Positions 32,301 to 47,900 of a stretch of DNA of 64,000 nt are shown in pieces; position 1 is the first letter of the stretch, and every line of letters starts with the position of its first letter. The stretch comes from Bolinopsis microptera (taxonomy: Eukaryota; Ctenophora; Tentaculata; Lobata; Bolinopsidae): NCBI RefSeq assembly GCF_026151205.1, contig NC_087080.1, positions 11,269,837 through 11,333,836 on the forward strand. The letters run 5' to 3'. The position numbers and the translations under genes were made by a program. Below the pieces are notes generated by a model that was given only the letters and a program-made list of their open reading frames with translations, made no database searches and was not told the origin of the DNA.

Positions 32301-34000
32301 GCGTATCCCACTATACAAGGCACTAATTGATAGCATATTATTATTATTTTGAGTTAGTATTACTATTTTGCACAGATATCCGTGTCAGGTTGCATAAACA
32401 ATAAACATATGGTTACATACTCATAGAAGTATACACGATTTTCAAATTCAATATAGAATTATATTAACTGGGCAGCGCTCGGCAGTCGGCATGTCACTTC
32501 GCCATATTTGCATGTTTATATAAACAGTAAAGACTGGGTCGTCCCCAGGTTGTATGGAATATGATAAATACGCCATCACGGATCGGGAAATTGAGCGGCC
32601 ATCCACAAAAGAAAAGCGGCTGCATTTCTTGTTTCAGATCCAATGCACAACGTGTACAAATCTACCGTCTCTGAAAAAATCAGGCATCCAGCATGTTCAG
32701 AGAGAACATGTAGGTGTTTTAATTTTTAATGGGCGCGGTCTGAAATATTCGAATTTTCAAATTTTGACAACTGAATCCTCGAACCAGAAGGTACAGTATG
32801 CTATCTGCAAAGCAACAGCTCTCAAATATAAAACACGGCGGAGCTATTAAGGCCCACCCTGTACCCTGTACCCTCCGTACGGCGCTATACGTAATATATG
32901 TTAAAAGCGCGCCGCAGCTACTCCCTACCTCAACATTTGCGCGGGTTTCTTAAGCGCGCACGTACGTTTATTCTTGGCCGTTAATCAGACCCATGACATA
33001 ACGCTATAGGTGGCAGTGACTGTAATTTTCTTCAACAATTACTGAATTATCCATCCATGAAGTGATTTACAAAATGACACCTAAACCTCGTGTTTCGGTG
33101 TTCACTTAAACGGTACTTGGCGGCTGAACTGTGGTGTCTGACGTTTGCAGCTAGATCGGACTCTGCATGATATTGTATTAGCAAATTTGTACAGTGTATA
33201 ATTGTTTAGTGTTTATAATACTCTGCAACCTGGTAGCACGGCTGACACAAAAACAAAATATTGGCCTGGCTTGTGCATAACCAAGTAAATAACACGCACT
33301 CCGATAAAAGCCGTCTGGAGAAACTCCACAAAATGTTCATTGTAGTCAACGGGCACAAAGAAGCACTACTAGCAATTGTGTCCTTTACCCTCCTACATAA
33401 TTTGAACATTTTTGTGGCTAACTCACTGAACAACATCTGAATTAAAATGTGTCTAGTATTAAAAGATTCAGTAAGTAATTTTTTCATGTACACTGTACAC
33501 TGTAGTTAGTAAATCAAATCAAACTTTTTCGATCAGCCGCGCGCTGAACCAGTGTTGCACTAGGTAAAAATTGTGTATATTTTGTTCATTTTTGAGTGTA
33601 AATTAATTTATTAATTTATCACAAATTATTTTATTATAATATAACCACTTATGTGAAATGGTTATTTTGACTTTAAATATTTGAACTAAATATGAATTGA
33701 TTGTGGGTATAAAATAAAATTTGTTTTACTTTAAAAAAATTTGTTTTACTTTATTATAGCATAATATAAATTTGTACCTACTTAATTGATGATGTCAATC
33801 CTTTGCATATCGGCGACTCTGAGTGCATTTTGCCGATCTAACGCAGCCCAGTAGTGTATCGCACTACAATTCACCTACCTTAAGAGACATATTTACAAGG
33901 TAGGAGTCGGTGGTTTTCTGAGTATTTTTATATCTTAATCGCTGTGAACAAATTAGCATATGAATGAATTTTTCATATCCTCACCTGGTATTTTATAGCC

Positions 34001-35928
34001 ATGGAAGAGGCAAAGATTGCCTTGACCTGTTGTCAAATCAGAAAGAAGTCAAATGCTACAGGAACAAAGTCATCTGTTGTTGGTAGGTCAACATGTTTAG
34101 TAGTTTATTACTCAAATGGTACTTTTAAAAATTTTACCTTGAAACGTTTGATCTTTTGATCTGAATTGTTTATTGTGGATTGCTAAATTTTGATATATTT
34201 CACACTTCACAGGTATAGGGTGCCTTGTAACGTTACCAGCATCAGGACTTGTCTCCATATATCAGGACAGGCTGTGTATATTATCCAGATATCTTAAATT
34301 ACCTCAGATTTCGCTAGCGAGAGATTGCTTTGTGGTATTTAACAAAGTATGTAAATTAACTCAATATAATACCTATTTAATATGTACCTATTATTTTTGT
34401 TCTGTTGCTATGATACTCTCAAAAGCTGCTTGGCTCTATTGACAATGCAGGTTAGGTTGAATATTATCATCTTGAACCACTTTTTTCGTTAATAAAATAT
34501 CGTTATTCATTAATGAATTCATCATAAGAATATAAGCTGTCAACTTTACTGTCTATGTTTTCAGGATAAGAGAATACAATTAAAACCAGATCGGTACCTG
34601 GAAAGCTGTCCAAAACTAGGGTTCACATTGGTCGCCTGTGAACAAGCAAAAGTAATGAGAGATGATCAGCTGAAGCCTGTGCCTCTCATTTATCAGAGGC
34701 TTAAATTAGGCGATCCATTCTGTAGTGTTAGTAAGTATTCACTGAGATGTAATTAGGAAAGTTTATTAAGAAATTCCACCATGGTTGTTTAAGTTGCTGA
34801 TAAGTTTTTTATTTTATATTAATAATTTGTATAATAAATTTGTGTAATAATAATTTGTATCTAATAAATTTTCATAGTATAATTTTGGATCTTTTCTTCT
34901 AAAAACTTGCAGCTGATAATCTGTAGCCAAAGTTAACTTTTATCTTTTGACCAGCGATAAATAACAAGGCGAATTTCAGAGCTTAGTCCAAATGCAACTT
35001 ATGGGTATACTAAGACGGATCACAAAGTTACTAACTTATCCTACAGCAATATCAGTTACTCTGTTCCATCACAAACTAGCAGTCTCAAGTAAGTCTTCTC
35101 CATATATATATTATAGATGTAACTTCTTTGTTACTCCTCAGTTAGTGTTTGTTGAGAAAAACATTCCAATTATTATGAAATAAAATTCACCAACTTGTAA
35201 ATTTTGCATTCTTATCAAGGGATAGGATATCCAAATAAACACAGCAATTTGAACCTTCACTTGGTAGTAAATTTAAGATTATAACGACATCACTTTTGAT
35301 GTTGTAGGCATGTTGACGAAAGGAAAGGCTGTTCCTTTTTTAATTTTAAATTTATGTTTTTGATTTCCACTATTTATTATTCAGGAATCTGCTTGACATA
35401 CATACTATTTGTTTGATAAATGGGTATGATTTCTGAAAACTGTCTGATCCTTTTATCTTACAAATTAACATTGATTATCTGTATTTTACGTTCAATATCG
35501 TGACACGTATTATTTTTCATATCATATTATTTGTTAATAGGAATTGGGAATATTGAAACAAAAGTTGTCTTACTTGAAAATCTTACTTAATTTTTATTTG
35601 GATGAATTTTAATGTTAAGCTCAGTGGTATACTTACTTGATTTGAATATATATATATTGTCGACATTCAACATCAGGCCAGTCGAGCTCTTATTTGATAA
35701 TTATGTGCATATTCAGCGTTTTATTGCACGGTCAGCCCCAATATAATCGCTTGTTGACATATTCGTAGATTGTTATTTTGGAAGATTGTAATTGTGATAA
35801 GTGATTTCCTTTCAGGATCTCAGCAGGAGGACCTCTGCTGTCCACTGACAAGGGAGAAATAGTTGGTATTACAAGGGGTCTCGCGGGATCTGGGCTCTCA
35901 ATCAATGCAATTATCCACCACATACATG
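34001..35928 (+). CDS. Exons 1-5: trypsin-like fold lacking the triad
   Basis: Residues 1-201. The patterns GIGCLVTL, CFVVFNKDKRIQLKPD, LGFTLVACE and SAGGPLLSTDKGEIVGI follow the usual order of a chymotrypsin-fold domain. However, the expected His region reads LSRYLKL, the Asp region GFTL, and the nucleophile region SAGGP instead of GNSGGP. All three catalytic residues therefore appear replaced, suggesting a pseudoprotease used for binding. The fold assignment comes from motif pattern only. Confidence 0.55.
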
Positions 35929-38900
35929 GTTTTTATTAAAATAATGATATATCGGTCATACATCCGGATCCCGATGGCACTGTCGAGGCACTCTCTTGGC
36001 ATTCTCGTGCCATCTAAATTATTCACAATTCGGGCCAGGATTTTTCTACCGATTTTGCAAATTTTATTGTTATAATGTGCATTTATCAGTATTATTTATA
36101 CTATATTATACTCAATAACTGTCAGGGTTTAAAGAAAGTGATGGCACGGAAGCAATACTGCATCAACTGGAGCTCTTAGAACAAGAAGATATAGGGATTG
36201 ATAAGAACCAGCTGAAGATGAGCGCTTGTCAGGCTCTTAGCAAACTGGCTGCTAAAAGTGGTTGGTTCCCAATTCTGCATTTCCTGTTCAGATATATATA
36301 AAGTTGAAATATCATAAAAATAAAAAGCACACTTGAGCTGAATTACAATAATTCACGTAACCTGACACATTGTCAGTATCTATTTATCTGGTCCACAAAG
36401 CGTTATATTGTCAGTAAACTCCCCGAGTCTATGTTATATTCTAACGGGGTGTGCCCCAGTAACCATCCTTCTAGTAACAACTCACACACAACACGTTTAC
36501 TTGCTGTAATCTAGTAACTTGTCACGTGACAGATTATAATGATATATCGGTTCACAGTTAGATCACATTTAGGGAACACTATCCACTTTACACACTACTA
36601 CAACACTACTTGTGTGAACTGGTCAACACAAAAAGTGTTCAACATTCAATAACCTCACCTCACAGCTCTTATATTTACAAGCTTCAATTATCACACACAT
36701 TCAACAGCTCACCTGGTCTCAACTCATGTAGAAGCTAAGTCACTTTTATTTCATGGCATGTGGGGTATGTAATTGTAAGAGTGGTGCCTGATGCGGAATA
36801 TGTGGGACCCGGTGGTTTGATAAGAGATTGGATCTGAAGAAACTAGGTGCCTGGTGTAGCTGCTGTACTACTATTATAATATGGTGATTAATACAATATG
36901 CATAATATATTATATGTACAGGGATGTTGGGTAGTGCAGACTGCAGAACCTTATTGTTGAGCATAATAGATAAATTAATCTGACAGTGACTCATACAAGT
37001 CATAAATTACAAATTCTCAAAATAGCATATATTCTATTATTAGCTATCTAAAAAAATTCGAATGTATGGTGTGGCACTGTGACCTGATTTACCGTGGCTA
37101 TTGGCTGGAATGTAATGCCACACGGCTATAGGGTGAAGCATACTTTTACATCCCTCTGAATAAACAGCATGTTATGATTTAATTAGTACAGCTACTGCGT
37201 ATAATCGGTTATTCGGGCATGTAAACACGCAATTAGGCAGGAAATCTTTCAAGGATTATTCGAGAACAATCTAAAAATCCTCAGCTCCGTTATTGGAGTA
37301 GGTTATTATTATTAACTTATAGCTAGGTTCTTGAACTACAGCATTAATAGAAGCATCGCCAGAGTATGATATTTATAATATTGCGCAAATTCTAAATATG
37401 ACGTTTTATTTATAGCTATAATAAAGCGTAACCACACTGTCCATCGCTTGACAGTTGACATTTGTAACAGGTATTATATCACCAACTTCTGTTATTGCCA
37501 GAACTTTACGGAATTTTCTGTTGAAAACACAAAAGCTTTTGCACTGTCTATATTGGTAATTGTTGTTAATTTACATTGGATGAAATAAGTTTGTAAATGA
37601 GTCTGTAATGTAACTGCAATTAAAACGTTTGTAATTAGTTAATTAATTAATAATTGACCCAAACCACCATATGATGTGTTTCACAAGACAATGTGGAATT
37701 TCAATTTCAATACTGCTTTAATTAGACATTTTGATTGTTTTGGCAACATAATATGAACACTTTTAATCAGTACCCATATCCACAATTTGTGCTATTCTAA
37801 TCTAGATGTATGTTAATAAAATGTTATATGAAAGTTACTGTGGTTGCAGCTCAATGTCCCATTACCTCATTGGCTTGGGTCCGGCTTGCAAACCCCATCT
37901 ACAATGTTTCAGCAAAAACTAAACGACGTCATTTCTAATTACACTGGTTTTAGAACTGATAAATAATAAGCAGAATGTTTTGCATACTAAAAGCTAAAAC
38001 CATATTCTTATCGTCCAGATAATATTTCTTAAGACGTTCTTACCGACAGAGTATCTCAGAACGTTTCTTATAACTTATCAATTAAATCTCTGCATCATCA
38101 TCATTATACGTCATGATCCCTCTCTTGCCTTTAAAAGTAAAAAAGTAAATCTTAAAATCTGAATATCATTTGATTGAGATGGCCAAAGAAGGTATAAACT
38201 AGGTCCCTTAGTGATGTTGTCACCTGCTGCTGCATGTACTATTACTACATTATACTGTATTTAAGGTTAAAAAGTTGAGGAGTTGGCGACGAACTTGAAT
38301 TGAAATTTGCGGCATTCTTATAATCTGTAGAATATTGAAATGCCAGCCAAATGTTACCTTTTTAAGTGGTACTAATTGCGCTCGCTGGAACATACCAGTT
38401 CAAAAATGCTGCTTTGAACTATTTTGAAGCGCCTTATCTGTAATTCTAGTCTTTAAAAACGGGTAAATTGTTAGACATTGATATTATGAACTCATTTTAT
38501 AGAATTTTACACCTCAGAAATATTGACGGCTCTATGTTATGATTTGCTCTGTACTGTGGTGCAAGTTTAAACTTTAAAGCATCATATTTCACATTGGGAA
38601 CCAGTTATAAAGCATTGTATTTCAATGGAGACCAGTTATACAGCATTGTATTTCGATACTAGATACGTACAATGTAACAGTATACTCTGATATTTGCAGA
38701 ATTGTTTTCTAAACTGCGATCAATTAAACAATTAGGTACTGTACTTTAGGCTGTAACACAGTATAACAGTAAATTTAGTATTTACAGTGTCTCAAGTGAA
38801 AGGAAAGTGTAGCAATGTATACTGGCAACTTTCCTGGCCAATATGAATAATAATATGAATACTGGCAACTTTCCTGGCCAACATGAATATGAGTACTGGC

Positions 38901-41900
38901 AACTTTCCTGGCCAACATGAATATGTATTGATCATTACAGTTACCCTGTTGTAAAACGTTGTGACCTCTCACAGCTAGCTGTCAAATGGTTACACAGCAA
39001 TACACCTTCAAATTCCAGTCCGATCTTGTGTTTTCCATCAAAATTCAACGATCACATAATTCCAAATTCTTATCTTCAATGATCTAATTAGTTTACTTTA
39101 CAAGCCTTCCCTAAAAAGGTATTGTTAAAAAACCACGAGGTTTTTAAGGAAATTTATAAATTAAATGATGAACAAGATCTATACTTAAGATTGAAGATTA
39201 AAATATTGCCGGTATAATATCAGTAAACTAACAGTGTTTTCTCTTTCCCACAGTTAGTGATGTGGAGTGTCTTGTATCACACGAGTGTTTCCTCTCCGTC
39301 ATCGTCTCCTTCCCGAATGAGAGTGAACCTAACGTGGGACTGTTGGGGGCTACTTGCAAACTCCTCACCATAATCACCTCCCCCCAAACATGTGAGTCAA
39401 ACACAAGGATTTATTTTATCCGTCAGGTACAAAACAGTCAAGGACTAGGGTTAGTGATCGGGCTGTTTTTTGTATACAGAAGCTTGCTTCCGCACGCACG
39501 TTTAGTTGCTATGGTAACATTTGATAATTTATTTTATTTCCCCCGATCGGGAAATTTAGCGGTCACCCACATAAGAAATGTGACCGCATTTCTTGTTAAC
39601 TGAAAAACAGGCATACGTTCTGTGCAGCTTAATTGTGAGGCGTGATGATGATCGTACACAACAGTAATAGTATGGCTGAATGAATAGTCCGCCGTCTGAT
39701 AAGAGACAGATTAACCAAAGAACTTTGAGGTAAATCAAAATAGCCATAGTGTCTGACAACAAACTCGTGAAGTACTGAAATAAGCACTTTGAAAAGCCAG
39801 AATACGTAAATAGAATACTTATAACGGTTGTGAGGTCCTAAATCGTAATGTTATCCCCGATATCCCCATGACGGAGACTAAGATCTGTTGTTAAATGGAT
39901 TTCCACTCTTTAATATTAGAGAGGAAAGTGGTTCTTATTTCTTATTTATTTATCTGCGTTGTAGTCAGCCGTCTTTTAATACTTGATAGTTAAATGGGTA
40001 CTATTCGTGATATATTTTAGCCATTTTCGATGAGATTCATATTTAAAATCTTTTTTAAAGCCAGATTTTAAATATCTTTGCAATATCTTTTGGCTCATCG
40101 TCTGTTCGTGTTACGGTGCTGTTGTTTATCTTGTTGTCATGGTTCCGAATGTTAGTACTGGTAAGATAATGTACTGTATTGTTAGTTTTTACACCCCATT
40201 AAATACACGCTTGTGACTTTTGTAACAGTAGACTATTCACAAATTTGTCACATGATCGAATTCTGAATCATACGAGTCGTGTTCCCATGGTCCCAATTTT
40301 AATTTGAACTTTTAAAGTAGACTTATATGCAGAAATGTTCAAAGATTCAAATTATTATTACTATTAGTCCGTGGATCTTATGTTTTCCAATGATATTCAT
40401 CATCATGGACAGGACAATTAATCGCCAGTTTGACTTTTTACTGAAACTTTCTATAGCAGACAATTAAACCTCATGATTATGTTATCATCATGCCACAATC
40501 CACATGGCAACATGTTTATAATTCCCAGTTACTCCATTGTTTTTCTAATCGTGTACTGTCTTACTCACGTTTTACCTCGGTAAATTGTACCTTAACTGAT
40601 TGTCTACATGATGTAAAGTGTGTAAACACAGTATGTAAACTTCTTTTTATTAGTGTCACACTGCTACAATTGTCGTCTAGTGTTTTTATTAACAGTAATG
40701 TTTTCTTCCTGCCTATATAGCATTTTAAATGTGATTATTGTGAATTTATTTTGGATACCTTAAGCTTTAACTGTTATCAAACTGAAAACTCATCAATCTA
40801 ATTTTTGAATATAATTTACTAGCTTCACCGTTTATTGCTATAATACAACCCTTTTAAATAACAAAATTACAGTTTTTTACCACTTTCCAATGATTACTAT
40901 AATATGTTCACATTGTCATAACATTGATAGTCTTCTCGAACCCTTCTGGAGAGCTACATTTCAAGACGTTAACATGCCCGCATGTTTTTTACAGATAATG
41001 CATGTTAAACATGCATTATCCGTAGAGTAGAATAGAACTTGTTCTGCAATTAATTTAGTCCTAGTAGTAAACCCGCGATGGGGTGGCATGTGCCTCAATA
41101 AAAAATATTACAAATCATTTATTATTATATCAATTTATCGTTAAATATTTCAAAAATATCAATAACGTAAAATATATAAAAATAAAGTTAATCTACACTA
41201 AAGAATAAATAATCTATATTATATAAATCAACAATATTAACTCCCCATCTTCTTGTAGTCATTTATCCTGACGAGGTAAGGAGATTAGTAGACTCCATAG
41301 TACATGATCTTATCTTATCATTCTCCTCAAACTGATTGTACACTACAATCCTCAAACTTATTGTACACTACAATTGCAATCCTTAAACTGATTGTACACT
41401 ACAATCCTCAAACTTATTGTACACTACAATCCTCAAACTGATTGTACACTACAATCCTTAAACTGATTGTACACTACAATCCTCAAACTGATTGTACACT
41501 ACAATCCTCAAACTGATTGTACACTACAATCCTCAAACTGATTGTACACTACAATCCTCAAACTGATTGTACACTACAATCCTCAAACTGATTGTACACT
41601 ACAATCCTCAAACTGATTGTACACTACAATCCTCAAACTGATTGTACACTACAATCCTTAAACTGATTGTACACTACAATCCTTAAACTGATTGTACACT
41701 ACAATCCTCAAACTGATTGTACACTACAATCCTCAAACTGATTGTACACTACAATCCTCAAACTGATTGTACACTACAATCCTCAAACTGATTGTACACT
41801 ACAATCTCAAACTGATTACACTACAATCCTGATGATTGTACACTACAATCCTCAAACTGATTGTACACTACAATCCTTAAACTGATTGTACACTACAATC

Positions 41901-44900
41901 CTTAAACTGATTGTACACTACAATCCTCAAACTGATTGTACACTACAATCCTCAAACTGATTGTACACTATACTACTCTAGTTCATATCTGTGAGATGTG
42001 TAATATAAAGTGGAGCAGTGTGGCAGTTATTTAACTCGTTGTGCTAAGTATAGCAGTCTGCAGTTAGTGGGACTGTGTTAGTGGGATAGGTGTGCAAACA
42101 TTTTACCATATTTGGAGGAGTCTGTTGTAGTGCGGGCAGGGGTGTAGCCCCCCCCCCCCCCCCCGCTTCCTACACCCCTGAGTGCGGGCCATTATTTTAG
42201 TTAACCTTCAGTTCGAATATCTGGATCTTCCGTTAAATTGGTTGTCAGTATAACTGAAACTATTAGTAGTAGTTTGAAGAGCCTTGGAATTATGAGCATA
42301 AAAGTAGGGTTACTTCGTGACATATTCAATTCATACCACATGATATCCAATTCGTATTAGGTACAACTAATGTTCAAAATCATAAAATAATTTGATGATT
42401 ACTGACTCATACCTATAAATACAAGAAGCTGTGCTGTAACCACCTGTACTTTGGACGATACTCAACCGGTTTAGCTTAGTAACTACCTCCTCTTAGATAG
42501 TTCTTACTGCGACAAAAGATCTTATCAGCACCTCCACATCTAGAGTATAAAGTCAGTTTATTTTCTAATATTTTTCCTTTTCTCTGTTTTACAAGAAACT
42601 TGTTCTGTTAACTTTCTGTCTGATAATAAGGGCTTTTTCTCGCGAGTGTTTTATTATTACCTCGATTGCAATGCTGAAGATTTCAAATGTGATTTGAAGA
42701 TTCCCAAGAATGGCGAAACAACTACAAGCTATTCTTGAGAATGGCTTGAAGTTCTGCAAAGAAAAGTTCTGCAATGGAATAAACAGTTGAGTAATTATAA
42801 GCATCCAGATATTGTGTAAAAGGTACATAGGCTACGATGGTAATGTGGTTTAAGTTTGTTTTGAAACGTGACAGTAATTAACCAATCAGCTTGCAGCATC
42901 GAGCAAGGAAATCTCGGTATCATGGTCACCGGTCACGTGTCACTGTCACGTCTCGCTGTCACGTGTCACTGTCACGTGTCACTGTCACGTGTCACTGTCA
43001 CGTGTCACTGTCACGTGTCAAAATAAACTTGTACAACCTCTGTCCTCTCCGTTATATATTATCTAGTACCTTCAAGTTCATTCATTAAATACTCATTGAT
43101 TGCAAGTATTGCACATTCGAACAATGATGTACATTTTACTGGTCATAATGGACATAAGTTTCAATACCCACAAGAAATGCTCCAGCATATATTTTGTGAG
43201 CGGCTACTCAATTTCCCGACCGACAGTGTTTCATATTCCCGTTCTATGCAAGTGCCAACCTAATCAGTGGATCACCCTGAAAATCACGAAAAATATTTAT
43301 ATGATGTAGTAGCAAACTTAAAGCAATATCTAGGCCCAGTATAGAGACTTTTTACTGTACTGATAGCAGTTATGTGCTATGTTTCGTTTTTCGCTCTCTT
43401 GAATTGGTCGATCATGATTGATTGCTACCAGGTACGAAATGAGACTGTTATCTATATTAAACTAAGCAGGTATACCATGCATATGATATGCTCGGTTTAT
43501 ACTTTTATATTTTAAGGGGGGGGGGGCCAATGGATATTTTTTTGTGAAACTTGATTTCGAGATAGTAGTTGACCAACAAACTAAGACCAGTGACCGAACT
43601 TTTGAGGGGGTCCCGGACCCCAACCGCCAAACGGTGCGCGCAGGGCAGCCACGCCCATATTTGGTCCAAATTAGGCCCAATTTAGCCAAATACCCTGAAC
43701 ATGCCCAAAACCAAGGTTTATGGTGCTCTACTTGTAGCTAGTGGTCTCCTGAACTCGTATATGAAATTTCATCAAGATTGGACGAAAAATGACTGAGTTA
43801 TGAGCCAAAAACCATATGCCCATATTTGGGCATACGCACCAAATTTGGTAGATTTCGGCCCATAAATTGATCAAATATCAATATTTTTGAATGAAACTTA
43901 CTTTATATGAAAGGTAAGCCTAAACTACATATTATCTGTAAGTTATAGCTTTATATCTGTTTAAATGTGGATACTAAGGCGAAAAAACCACAAAAAATGA
44001 ACTAAATTGCCCATATCTCGGTTCGCGATATTTGCGGAATTGATCTCATTAAAATTGTAACAACTCAATCAGTTTTCAAAATTTTTGCATGAAATTTTCG
44101 GAATCGACTCGAAATTGCATTTCCACCTTATTTTAAATACGGATTTTTGATTTAGGCCTCCAAAAAAATTTGGCGGCCAAATTCCAAAATTATCTCACAA
44201 AAATTCAGAATTTGGCCGCCAAATCTAAATGAGTGATACACCCCACACGTACACCCCTAGGGCCTGTAGTGATACACCCCACACGTACACCCCTAGGGCC
44301 TGTAGTGATACACCCCACACGTACACCCCTAGGGCCTGTAGTGATACACCCCACACGTACACCCCTAGGGCCTGTAGTGATACACCCCACACGTACACCC
44401 CTAGGGCCTGTAGTAATACACCCCATACAACACCCCTAGGGCCTGTAGTGATACACCCCACACGTACACCCCTAGGGCTTGTAGTGATACACCCCACACG
44501 TACACCCCTAAGGCCTGTAGTGATACACCCCACACGTACACCCCTAGGGCTTGTAGTGATGCACCCCATACAACACCCCTAAGGCCTGTGCCCTGTAGTG
44601 ATACACCCCATACAACACCCCTAAGGCCTGTAGTGATACACCCCATACAACACCCCTAGGGCCTGTAGTGATACACCCCACACGTACACCCCTAGGGCTT
44701 GTAGTGATACACCCCACACGTACACCCCTAAGGCCTGTAGTGATACACCCCACACGTACACCCCTAAGGCCTGTAGTGATACACCCCACACGTACACCCC
44801 TAGGGCCTGTAGTGATACACCCCACACGTACACCCCTAAGGCCTGTAGTGATACACCCCACACGTACACCCCTAGGGTCTGTAGTGATACACCCCACACG

Positions 44901-47900
44901 TACACCCCTAGGGCCTGTACTGATACACCCCATACGTACACCCCTAGGGCCTGTAGTGATACACCCCACACGTACACCCCTAGGGCCCACAAGAAATGCT
45001 CCAGCATATATTTTGTGAGCGGCTACTCAATTTCCCGACCGACAGTGTTTCATATTCCCGTCCTATGCAAGTGCCAACCTAATCAGTGGATCACCCTGAA
45101 AATCACGAAAAATATCTATATGATGTAGTAGCAAACTTAAAGCAATATCTAGGCCCAGTATAGAGACTTTTTACTGTACTGATAGCAGTTATGTGCTATG
45201 TTTCGTTTTTCGCTCTCTTGAATTGGTCGATCATGATTGATTGCTACCAGGTACGAAATGAGACTGTTATCTATATTAAACTAAGCAGGTATACCATGCA
45301 TATGATATGCTCGGTTTATACTTTTATATTTTAAGGGGGGGGGGGCCAATGGATATTTTTTTGTGAAACTTGATTTCGAGATAGTAGTTGACCAACAAAC
45401 TAAGACCAGTGACCGAACTTTTGAGGGGGTCCCGGACCCCAACCGCCAAACGGTGCGCGCAGGGCAGCCACGCCCATATTTGGTCCAAATTAGGCCCAAT
45501 TTAGCCAAATACCCTGAACATGCCCAAAACCAAGGTTTATGGTGCTCTACTTGTAGCTAGTGGTCTCTTGAACTCGTATATGAAATTTCATCAAGATTGG
45601 ACAAAAAATGACTGAGTTATGAGCCAAAAACCATATGCCCATATTTGGGCATACGCACCAAATTTGGTAGATTTCGGCCCATAAATTGGTCAAATATCAA
45701 TATTTTTGAATCAAACTTACTTTATATGAAAGGTAAGCCTAAACTACATATTATCTGTAAGTTATAGCTTTATATCTGTTTAAATGTGGATACTAAGGCG
45801 AAAAAACCACAAAAAATGAACTAAATTGCCCATATCTCGGTTCGCGATATTTGCGGAATTGATCTCATTAAAATTGTAACAACTCAATCAGTTTTCAAAA
45901 TTTTTGCATGAAATTTTCGGAATCGACTCGAAATTGCATTTCCACCTTATTTTAAATACGGATTTTTGATTTAGGCCTCCAAAAAAATTTGGCGGCCAAA
46001 TTCCAAAATTATCTCACAAAAATTCAGAATTTGGCCGCCAAATTTTTTTGGAGGCCTAAATCAAAAATCCGTATTTAAAATAAGGTGGAAATGCGATTTC
46101 AAGTCGATTCCGAAAATTTCATGCAAAAATTTTGAAAACTGATTGAGTTGTTACAATTTTAATGAGATCAATTCCGCAAATATCGCGAACCGAGATATGG
46201 GCAATTTAGTTCATTTTTTGTGGTTTTTTCGCCTTAGTATCCACATTTAAACAGATATAAAGCTATAACTTACAGATAATATGTAGTTTAGGCTTACCTT
46301 TCATATAAAGTAAGTTTGATTCAAAAATATTGATATTTGACCAATTTATGGGCCGAAATCTACCAAATTTGGTGCGTATGCCCAAATATGGGCATATGGT
46401 TTTTGGCTCATAACTCAGTCATTTTTTGTCCAATCTTGATGAAATTTCATATACGAGTTCAAGAGACCACTAGCTACAAGTAGAGCACCATAAACCTTGG
46501 TTTTGGGCATGTTCAGGGTATTTGGCTAAATTGGGCCTAATTTGGACCAAATATGGGCGTGGCTGCCATGCGCGCACCGTTTGGAGGTTGGGGTCCGGGA
46601 CCCCCTCAAAAGTTCGGTCACTGGTCTTAGTTTGTTGGTCAATTGCTATCTCGAAATCAAGTTTCACAAAAAAATACCCATTGGCCCCCCCCCTTAAGCG
46701 GATTAATTAAGTCTACTCTGAAAAATGTAACCACTTCCACGAAGTAATCAGAATTCACATCTGGGACGGAAGAAACCTTAATATTCACCAACTTTCGGGA
46801 GGTGTTCAGGAATTCCTGTGTAGCCAGTGTTTACATATTTATTTTCACCTCATTTAGATTTGAAAGGACAGGTTAGGGTACCCTATTTAAATAGTTCTAA
46901 ATGACTAAATATAGAACCGTTTACAATTTCTCATCAAGCTTCCATATCATAATTCAGTATACATATTATATGTCGACTATCCGACTATCGAGTCAAGTCA
47001 TAAATCATGAAAATCAGTTTGACGTATTATTAATTATTTCGCCATAATTATATCCTGCATACAACATATCAGTATTAGATATACATAATGGTCAGTTCAG
47101 ACGCTGTCCCAAGTTTCTCGCAGTACACCCCCACACGTACACACGTACATCCCATACGCACACACGTACACCCCACACGGCCACACGTACACCCCTAGGG
47201 CCTGTAGTGATACACCCCACACGTACGTCGTACACCCCTAGGGCCTGTAGTGATACACCCCACACGTACACCCCTAAGGCCTGTAGTGATACACCCCATA
47301 CGTACACCCCTAGGGCCTGTAGTGATACACCCCACACGTACACCCCTAAGGCCTGTAGTGATACACCCCACACATACACCCCTAGGGCCTGTAGTGATAC
47401 ACCCCACACGTACACCCCTAAGGCCTGTAGTGATACACCCCACACGTACACCCCTAGGGCCTGTAGTGATACACCCCACACGTACACCCCTAGGGCCTGT
47501 AGTGATACACCCCACACGTACACCCCTAGGGCCTGTAGTGATACACCCCATACGTACACCCCTAGGGCCTGTAGTGATACACCCCATACAACACCCCTAG
47601 GGCCTGTAGTGATACACCCCACACGTACACCCCTAGGGCCTGTAGTGATACACCCCACACGTACACCCCTAGGGCCTGTAGTGATACACCCCACACGTAC
47701 ACCCCTAGGGCCTGTAGTGATACACCCCACACGTACACCCCTAGGGCCTGTAGTGATACACCCCACACGTACACCCCTAGGGCCTGTAGTAATACACCCC
47801 ATACAACACCCCTAGGGCCTGTAGTGATACACCCCACACGTACACCCCTAGGGCTTGTAGTGATACACCCCACACGTACACCCCTAAGGCCTGTAGTGAT

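Larger units (their letters stand above)
30979..33869. mobile_element. Longer element with inverted CTTGTAGCGC ends
   Basis: The left arm (CTTGTAGCGCGATGC, CTACTGGG, AGATCGGCGA, AAGGATTGACATC) is inverted at the right (GATGTCAATCCTTTG ... CCCAGTAG ... CACTACAA). It is the same family as 16927-17965 with a larger interior. The interior holds a Kolobok relic and a microsatellite but no supported gene; frames at 32554 and 33206 lack domain evidence. Confidence 0.5.

Noticed and set aside
32554-33493. Frames of 95-98 residues inside the 30979-33869 element
   Set aside because: No domain, splice support or repeat-protein similarity seen.
43462-46710. Recurring 62-75-residue frames on both strands
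   Set aside because: They are the same segment copied in the duplicated blocks and foldback arms, without coding features.
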